Assembly: GCA_950295325.1 (NCBI GenBank)
Contig: OX485803.1
Coordinates: 31,062,001 to 31,126,000 of the forward strand
DNA length: 64,000 bases
Direction of reading: 5' to 3'
DNA from: Polytrichum commune
Taxonomy: Eukaryota; Streptophyta; Polytrichopsida; Polytrichales; Polytrichaceae
The notes under the pieces were generated by a model, which searched no databases, had not been told where the DNA came from, and was given only the letters and a program-made list of their open reading frames with translations. This document shows, piece by piece, positions 57,446 through 64,000 of the stretch; within the stretch, counting starts at the first letter, position 1; every line of letters starts with the position of its first letter. A program made the position numbers and the translations under genes.

Positions 57446-60400
57446 GATTGGAGTGAACGAAGCCTTCCAGTAGTCGACTTGCAAATCTATGCAAGAATAT
57501 GCCGTGTTGACACTTGGGAGGCTTTAGGTGGAGGTCGGAGGCTGAGGCTGAGGCGGCCATTGCCGGCGGGGCAGACAGATCGCACTAGAGCATCCTCTTC
57601 CCTCCTAGACTATCTTGGAATATTTCTTAAGCATGGGTTCAAGGGCCTCTAGGCTGTGGCTGCTGCCCTTCGTTGCAAATTGATTTGAGCAAGAGCGGGA
57701 GGAAACTGAGCCAAACTCCTACTTTTCTTTGGCTTCCGTCTGCTGCAGTAACTCGACTCTTCGGCTGTCGTATGTTTTCCTTTCCTTACGTTTTCACATC
57801 GATCTGGTCTCTGCATAAACTTCACCGTTGCTCTCCTCTCCGAGCGTCCGCTTTATTGTACCTTAATTCGATATGGACGGTTTTATGGTGCAGTTGTGTT
57901 TTTAAGACTTGTCGGTGGTTGTGTCCTGTAGTGCATGTAGAGTCTCGCACTAGAAGGTCTCAACCGGCGTCATGGATCATGCAACTAGGATGACGCGCGT
58001 TCTCTCTTTGTAAATGGTTAGCAAGTCAAATCTGAGGTCTTCTAGAAGAAGGTTGACTGGACAGGCGTTTCTGTGCTTACGGGTGGTCCAACGCCGAGTT
58101 TTCAAGACCTTGCATTGGACTAGTGATGTAAGAGAACCACACATCCAACAAAAAAATGGCAGTTGTCGTTTCTCGACGATCGGATCATTAAGGTGTTTGC
58201 AATTTTACATATTGTAGAGTTGCCGTTCACCATTGCAGAGTAGATTAGCACTGGAAAACCTTGGCAATTTCTTTTAGTGTGTTTCGAGGGCAGGTTATTT
58301 GGTGGAATATGGCGCCATAAGGGTTCCTTATAACATTTCTCAACGTTTTAATCTCTTGTAGCGTATTTTCAAGACGGGTTATTTAATGGAATTTGACATT
58401 GTAAGGGCTTCTTGTAGGACCCTGGAGAACTTTAAACCATATCAGGGAACTTCTGCACATCTATATTTCTTCCTTTTGCATATACAGTTTTTGGCGCTAC
58501 ACATATAAAGCATCCATCCTTAAAAGACACCGTAAAGAAATAGCTTCCTTCGGTGTTTACGTATAAGGGGAAGCCCCTATCCACGGAACTTCTTGGACTT
58601 CGGCCTTAAGACCTTAGGCTCATGCCCTCGGATTGAAATGCTATATCTCTTTCCTTTTGAGCATCAAAATTGTGACTCCTAACATTTAAAATTGTGAAGC
58701 ATCATCCTTAAACAACGACAACACAAAGCATACATGCGGGTGATACCGGATATTGCCGGACTTCGGTCCCAAGAAGTCCCTCAGGATGGGGACGTCCCCT
58801 ACACATTCAGGGGTAGGATGTCACTGTCCTCGCACAATCATCAAGTTTTTGCAACTCAAAATGAGTGCCAATGAGTGGATATTGAGACCTTTGCAGGCGA
58901 CATCGAACACCTGGCTTCCACTCTCTGTCCCCTCTAGGGTTGAAGTGAATGAATTGTGAACGTGTCGTCACATGATTCATTGAAGTACTTGGCTGACCTT
59001 CTACAAAACATGGCCCACAAAATGTGTGAGTTCATGGATCTAAAGGTCCATGCGATCTGGTTGAGAATGGTTAATCAGAAATTGTGTTTTGCTGCAGCTC
59101 TTGCAGGCAGTTCTAGTAGTGTACTTATACACACAAGGAGGATATGTGCAATTTCACAGTGAAGGAAGTAAGCAGCAATTACACCCCTTTTCTTTTTGCG
59201 AAAATTTGTGTCACAGGAAATGAATCTTGTGACAATTGATGTTATGTCTCAGAAATGATGATTGACACTTGAACTTGTGCATCAGCTTGTTTGACTGCAA
59301 AATAGACCACCAGAGAGATAAGGGAAGGTGTAAATGTCTCCCAAGGTGGGAGTGATTCCTCTTGTCCCATCGTTTTGTGTCAGAGGACATGGGACCTATT
59401 TTTGTGACAGAGGACATGCCTGTTTTTCATGAAGCCTCACTTAAGTGCTGATGTCCTTATAGATATTTAGTGACTTGTGTCATACTCTGCAAAACATCAA
59501 AATGAATTAGAATCCCAGTAAGTGATTAGTTTGTGCCTGCATGTGAATTATGGAGGTAGTTGGTTAGATGTTACTTGAGGCTCATTGACAAGTTGTTGTA
59601 TGAACTGAAATCGTTATATCTGTCACCTCCATGATATGCTGCTTGGTCAACTCAGGTTTAGGCACTTTGCTTTGTGAGGTAGACTCAGTTACAGGATTCA
59701 TAAAAGATTTGGAGCAGTAATTAAATCCAATGCGAAATCAGCATCAGTCGGATCTGGAGTTTGCTGTATTCTCAGATATTAGACTTTTATTGTGAATTTG
59801 TAGATTTAGTAGTTGTTGGGGATTGATCTGCAGCTTATGGTCATGGCCAAATTTGGGTTGGATGCAGGAATCTTGTGAGGAAGAGATTGTGATCTTGTTC
59901 AACTGGTATTGCATTGGATATTTTTTGAGGAGAGATAACCCTCCCTGAAGTGAACGTGCATTGATTGAATTGAAGTTAGCATCATTAGTTTCAGGTACAA
60001 TTTCTTCTCCCGAAACTTCTCATATGCTTAAACATGATCAAATTGGAATGGCCTACATAGGTGACTGGTGAGAGTGGATAACAAGTGCAGTAGCAACTTG
60101 ACATCCAGTTACTCAAGCTATTTATGGGGCATAACCGGTCTCCTCATGGACAAAATCTAGAGATTATGGATGAATCGTTCTTTTCATGGATAGAAAAGCA
60201 CATGGTAGTTTTTGGAAGTGCTCTCCACTCGGATGAGTGACCAATTGTGGGCCTGCAAACATGCACTTGGTTATTCTCCACCTCACTCAGTTTGTGATAT
60301 GCAACCGCCATATTAGTTTGTGCTTCAGTTGAATTGTTTTAATTTTGAGGAGTTGATTGCTGATGTTATGATAGCTAGAATATTTGAATATCCAAAAATG

Positions 60401-60799
60401 ACCACCTGCCAAGTCTTCTAGAATAACAAGTTGGGGGTTCCATTTTTTTTGAAACTGATCTTTGTGCTGATCTAGCCCTCACTACAACTTAATTCACATT
60501 ATGGGTACTAGGGGGGACTTCAAAGTTCTCATTTGTAGTTGTCAAGTTTGCTTGTGGATGTCTTCAAGTTCTCATACAGGGGTTCCCATGTTCTCCACTT
60601 AGAATCAAAGTTAGCTCATTTTCTTTTAAAAACATTAAGAACGACTTCGGTGTGTTGAGAAAAGGTGTCATTGATTACGATGGAGTACATTTAGATGTGT
60701 GTTGCGACCAGCGAGGTGATCTAGGAATTGCACGTGAGGGAGGGGATCTTTTTTTTTAATCTAAAAAAATATTTTTTATCTAACAGTTATATGGGTTAG
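57446..60799 (+). other. Likely 5' UTR / leader introns of the SAWADEE gene
   Basis: No protein domain is recognised. The sequence is less AT-rich than typical intergenic DNA here. It contains a 57-bp direct repeat (58279-58335 and 58366-58421: gcaggttatttggtggaat and acgggttatttaatggaat) and a looser repeat around 58470-58530 and 58655-58715 (ttccttttg(c/a) followed by gcatc(c)atccttaaa). Region 59075-60245 is duplicated at 23205-24190. The last bases before the start codon are pyrimidine-rich with TAG (60797-60799) directly before the ATG, so a splice acceptor at or just before the ATG is possible. Confidence 0.4.
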
Positions 60800-63727
60800 A
60801 TGGATGAAAATGGGGGAAATGAGTGCGGGCTGGAGATGTTTTGTAAGGAAGATTCCGCTTGGTATGATGGGACACTCTGGTGGCAAAACAAGAAAATCAC
60901 TGTTCATTTCAACAATTTCAGTGCTGAGGACGATGAGTGGTTTGATCCAAAGATTTTGCACAATCCAGAAGAGCTCAAGTTGAGGGTACGAAGAACATCG
61001 GTGCAACTTCAAGATTCCCAATGTAACACTGTTTATCAAGACCAACAAGTATGCGGTTGTTATGTTGAAGGTGAAGGTGAAATACGCAAGTATTACGATG
61101 CCGAAGTTCGAGAGGTGACTCTTTGATGCAAGAATGATATAAGCTAGTCAATTTTATTTATGTGATGCCAAGCCTCCGCATCCCTACAATGTCACTCAAG
61201 GAGCATTTATTTTTCCCAATTATTTTTCCCCTACAACTTCAAAGTCTTCTCTTGCATATTATCCATTGTTTTCGTGTTAATTTGCATTGGGGTTTTGATA
61301 TAAAGATATCAACCACTCTAGTCCATCTTACACCTAAAAGTACGTGCTCAATTGTGGATCAACGTACAATTCTATTTGAATTTAACAGTGACGCATTATC
61401 TATTGTGGGTTTCATCCCAAGGTTTTGCATCCAATTCCTTACAATGTTTGTTTGAAATTAGGCATTGTAGAATGTATTGAAAAGCAATTATGGCTATTGT
61501 ACTGGAAGGCAAGAACCTTGCATACTGTGCACTTGAAGCTCACACATGACCAAATGTTGTTACATGTTCAGGTTGTTAAAAACCAACATCAGTATGTGAG
61601 GGATGGTGACCAAGTGTGCACATGTATTTTCAAGCTTTACTGGAGAGCTGGGCCAAAGAAAGGAGAAGTGACCGAAGTTGGGTGTGGAGAGGTTTGCTTT
61701 TTGTCAACTGATAAGCTCGATGATCACCCGCTTATCAGAGGTCTATTGCAAAATGGTGAGAAGCTGAAGGGACATCGAGAATTAGACTCACCAAACGATC
61801 AAAGGAATAGTGCGAGCTTCATGCCGACTCCCAAGAGGAAACCTGGGCGACCGCCGAAGAAAAAGACGTTGTTGATGAATGAACGATTGCTCAAATCAAA
61901 GTCCCCACAGGAGCGAACTCTGATGGACAAGAACTCTTCACCAGAAATTGAACCTACGCCTGCACGGAGTGAGTCTGAAGTCATGGAAGATGGGCATATT
62001 AGCAAGAAACGGCCCTTGCAATGGGAAGTCGGGTCTCCAAACAATGCTGACAAGGACTACTCTTTGGATGGGCGATCTTTCCAGCATGGTAGGAAGAAGA
62101 AGACTGTGAAATGGGATAAAGGGGATAATTTTCCAAGTACTGGTCAGAATGAGGGAGCACCAGAACGAGGCTCCATGGCCGAAAATTCATCAGATGAAGA
62201 AGAGAGCACACCCCCACAAGATGTATCCAACGGGGTGCGTCCGCGTAAATTGCTTATTAAGAGACCTACAGACAAAAATGCATCCATAGCTTTTATCAGA
62301 GAGGGAGATGGAAATGAGGGTACCATGGCAGTTCAGAAGAAAAAGAAGCTTCATTTGAAAGGAGCACCCACTACTATCCGAAAGGAAACAAGTACAACCG
62401 TAAGACAAGTTGGAGTATCACCTAGGAAGAATGTTGCAAAAAAGAAGGGCAAAAAAATCAAGACATGCTTAAAAGAAATTGAACTTGCGAACAATGATGC
62501 GGGCAGTGAGGATGTTTCCTCGGAGCAAGTCCTTGGACACAGTAGGAGGAAAAAAAGATCACCAATAGAGGATGATTCTACTGCAGATGATGTACCAATT
62601 GTTAATTGTCTTTCACGTCAAGTTCCACTCAAAAAGAAAAGGTCACTTCGAGAGGAGGAATTAATTGAAATTGTGAGGGTGGATGATGTGCAAGTTGATG
62701 GTGCAAAGAAACATGGAGTTTTGCCTGAGGAAGAGGCTCTGGATCTTGGGACCAAAACTGGCAAAGAAGACGAGATTGTGCCTATCCAAAATGCTGTGCA
62801 AACCAAGGTTGCACAAGATCCTACAGAACTTCTTCGGGATAGGTTAAGTGAACAAGGGTTTGAGCAACAAAGGCCCATACACGAGGGCACATTGATACCA
62901 CATGTCATTGAGGATAATCGGCAAGTGGAGCATACATCAGAAGGATCCATGACAAAAGAGGCTGATCCAATAGAGTCTGAACAACAATCAAAGGACGGGA
63001 AAGATTTGAACACAGATTTGAACGTGAATAAAGACTCTCCCAACCGCAATTTGGATTGTGAAGGTGACATTATTAAGGATGTTGTTGAGGATATAATGGG
63101 GAAGGAAACTTCGGTATCAGGTGTGGCTTGTGAGGCTCAAGCAAAGGGTCATGATGCTTGTGAGGCGAAGGTTGATCAAGTTTGTGAGGCCCAATCCAAA
63201 GTAGCTCATGTGGAGCATGTTGTCACACAATCCAATGTCAAGGATTCCAACAATGCTTTACACAACAATGGGCCTAACACTCCAACACACCAAGATGCAA
63301 TAGTGGGAGAGAAACACCACAGCTACTCACAGCACAAGTGTGCCCAAAGCATTGCAAACAAACAAAAGCCTGCAACTCATGTCGGTAACAATGTGCATAA
63401 TGATGCTTCTCTAGATGGAAATATTGTGCCTGAAGTGGCCCCTATGAAGCCCAATGAACCGAGTGTCCTCCTAAAGGAAGAGAAAGCAACAATTCCTAAG
63501 AATTCACGAACTTTGCTGATTGAAAATATGGAGAGAGATGTATCAGCTGCAGATGCAATGGAGCAATTAGCCAAACTTACAGAGGGCATCTCTGCTGTTC
63601 ATGTGATGCCTGCTCGTGAATATGAGGCTAGTGTTACAGGTTATGCACTGTACAGGGACACCAAAAGCGCTCAGAAAGCACTTCGTTGCATCAATTCATG
63701 TGGCCTCATAGTTTCAAAAAATGGAAG
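60800..63727 (+). CDS. SAWADEE-domain protein with AT-hook and RRM-like C-terminus (3'-partial)
   Basis: Probably a nuclear chromatin-reader or gene-silencing factor. Exon 1 is 60800-61114. The intron is 61115-61571 (GTGACT...TTCAG, phase 0). Exon 2 is 61572-63727, followed by GTGAGT, so the gene continues beyond the window; 823 complete codons are seen. Residues about 15-165 match the SAWADEE double-Tudor-like fold: DSAWYDGTLWW, FSAEDDEWFDP, VRRTSVQLQDSQC, YYDAEVREV, then across the splice VVKNQHQYV, DQVCTCIFKLYW and EVTEVGCGEVCFL. Known SAWADEE domains bind methylated histone H3 tails. KRKPGRPPKKK (193-203) is an AT-hook-like DNA-binding motif. A long acidic/basic, lysine-rich disordered middle follows, with a threefold CEA(Q/K) repeat near 63125-63205. 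From about residue 751 RTLLIENMERD...GYALYRDTKSAQKAL resembles the RRM-like end of some plant chromatin proteins. The start is the first ATG after an in-frame TAG. The SAWADEE assignment is firm by motif; the RRM is weaker. Confidence 0.85.
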
Positions 63728-64000
63728 GTGAGTAATTCATTAAGTTGCTTTCTTTTATTGGCATGCCTTTGTTGAAAACTGTGCATCTTTGAATGCATTG
63801 GGTATGTTCATGAATGATGTACGTAAGTCAATTTTAATTTCAATTTCTAAAGTCACCAAATATATGTTGCTACAACTTTGAGCATGTTGGCTATGTTAAT
63901 TGTGTGCTTGTTGTGCTAAAAAGAAAGTCAATGGTATCGTGCCTCTATCATGCAAATTGGAGTTACGACACTTGATGGCACTCAATGATTGTTGAAGGCT
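63728..64000 (+). other. Intron of the SAWADEE gene at the window edge
   Basis: Begins GTGAGT directly after a phase-2 exon end. No acceptor followed by a plausible continuation of the RRM-like domain was found before 64000, so the next exon lies outside. Confidence 0.6.

Noticed and set aside
61162-61455. 97-codon frame between the two SAWADEE exons
   Set aside because: It lies in the intron; the splice that removes it restores the SAWADEE consensus.

Overview
The window looks like nuclear DNA of a land plant. It is AT-rich and gene-poor, with two intron-containing protein genes in a sea of transposable-element (TE) remains. Both genes are plant-type: a class A (CYP71-clan) cytochrome P450, and a protein that joins a SAWADEE chromatin-reader domain to an AT-hook and an RRM-like end. 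I suspect a non-seed land plant from the style of the repeats and the TE-encoded proteins, but the sequence alone does not prove this. No rRNA, tRNA, CRISPR array or bacterial-type operon was seen. Most short open frames here are chance or TE debris.

Layout. 0-1.2 kb: an odd quasi-repetitive stretch built on GGC(A/T)ATAG-like words, with two signal-peptide-like reading starts on the minus strand. 1.85-4.4 kb: a large foldback element whose right arm was split by a 1.2-kb PIF/Harbinger-like element with a clean TAA duplication. 5.3-19.5 kb: dispersed repeats, miniature inverted-repeat elements (MITEs), a 360-bp tandem duplication and one LINE-like 3' end. 19.8-20.9 kb: a decayed TE-type gene on the minus strand. 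21.0-22.8 kb: another Harbinger-like element. 23.2-24.2 kb: a diverged copy of the leader region of the gene at the right end. 25.4-27.2 kb: the P450 gene. 30.0-33.9 kb: a LINE-type polyprotein fragment, split by what appears to be a 1.27-kb solo LTR. 34.1-35.5 kb: a compositionally distinct island of unknown function. 35.6-56.5 kb: almost entirely MITEs and dispersed repeats, including a C16-A9-G15 tract. 56.6-60.8 kb: promoter, 5' leader and leader introns of the SAWADEE gene. 60.8-64.0 kb: its first two coding exons; the gene runs off the right edge.

How parts relate. The P450 would be an ER-bound mono-oxygenase of specialised metabolism. Its I-helix lacks the usual acidic residue, and its upstream region carries a hAT-type MITE and a 30-bp imperfect tandem repeat. 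The SAWADEE protein is probably a nuclear chromatin or RNA-directed silencing factor. The TE families can be ordered in time because they nest in one another: hAT MITEs sit inside Harbinger MITEs, and TA-flanked MITEs sit inside hAT MITEs. Several insertions can be confirmed internally because another copy in the window preserves the empty site. Homology statements were made by eye; family names rest on motifs, terminal sequences and target-site duplications visible here.
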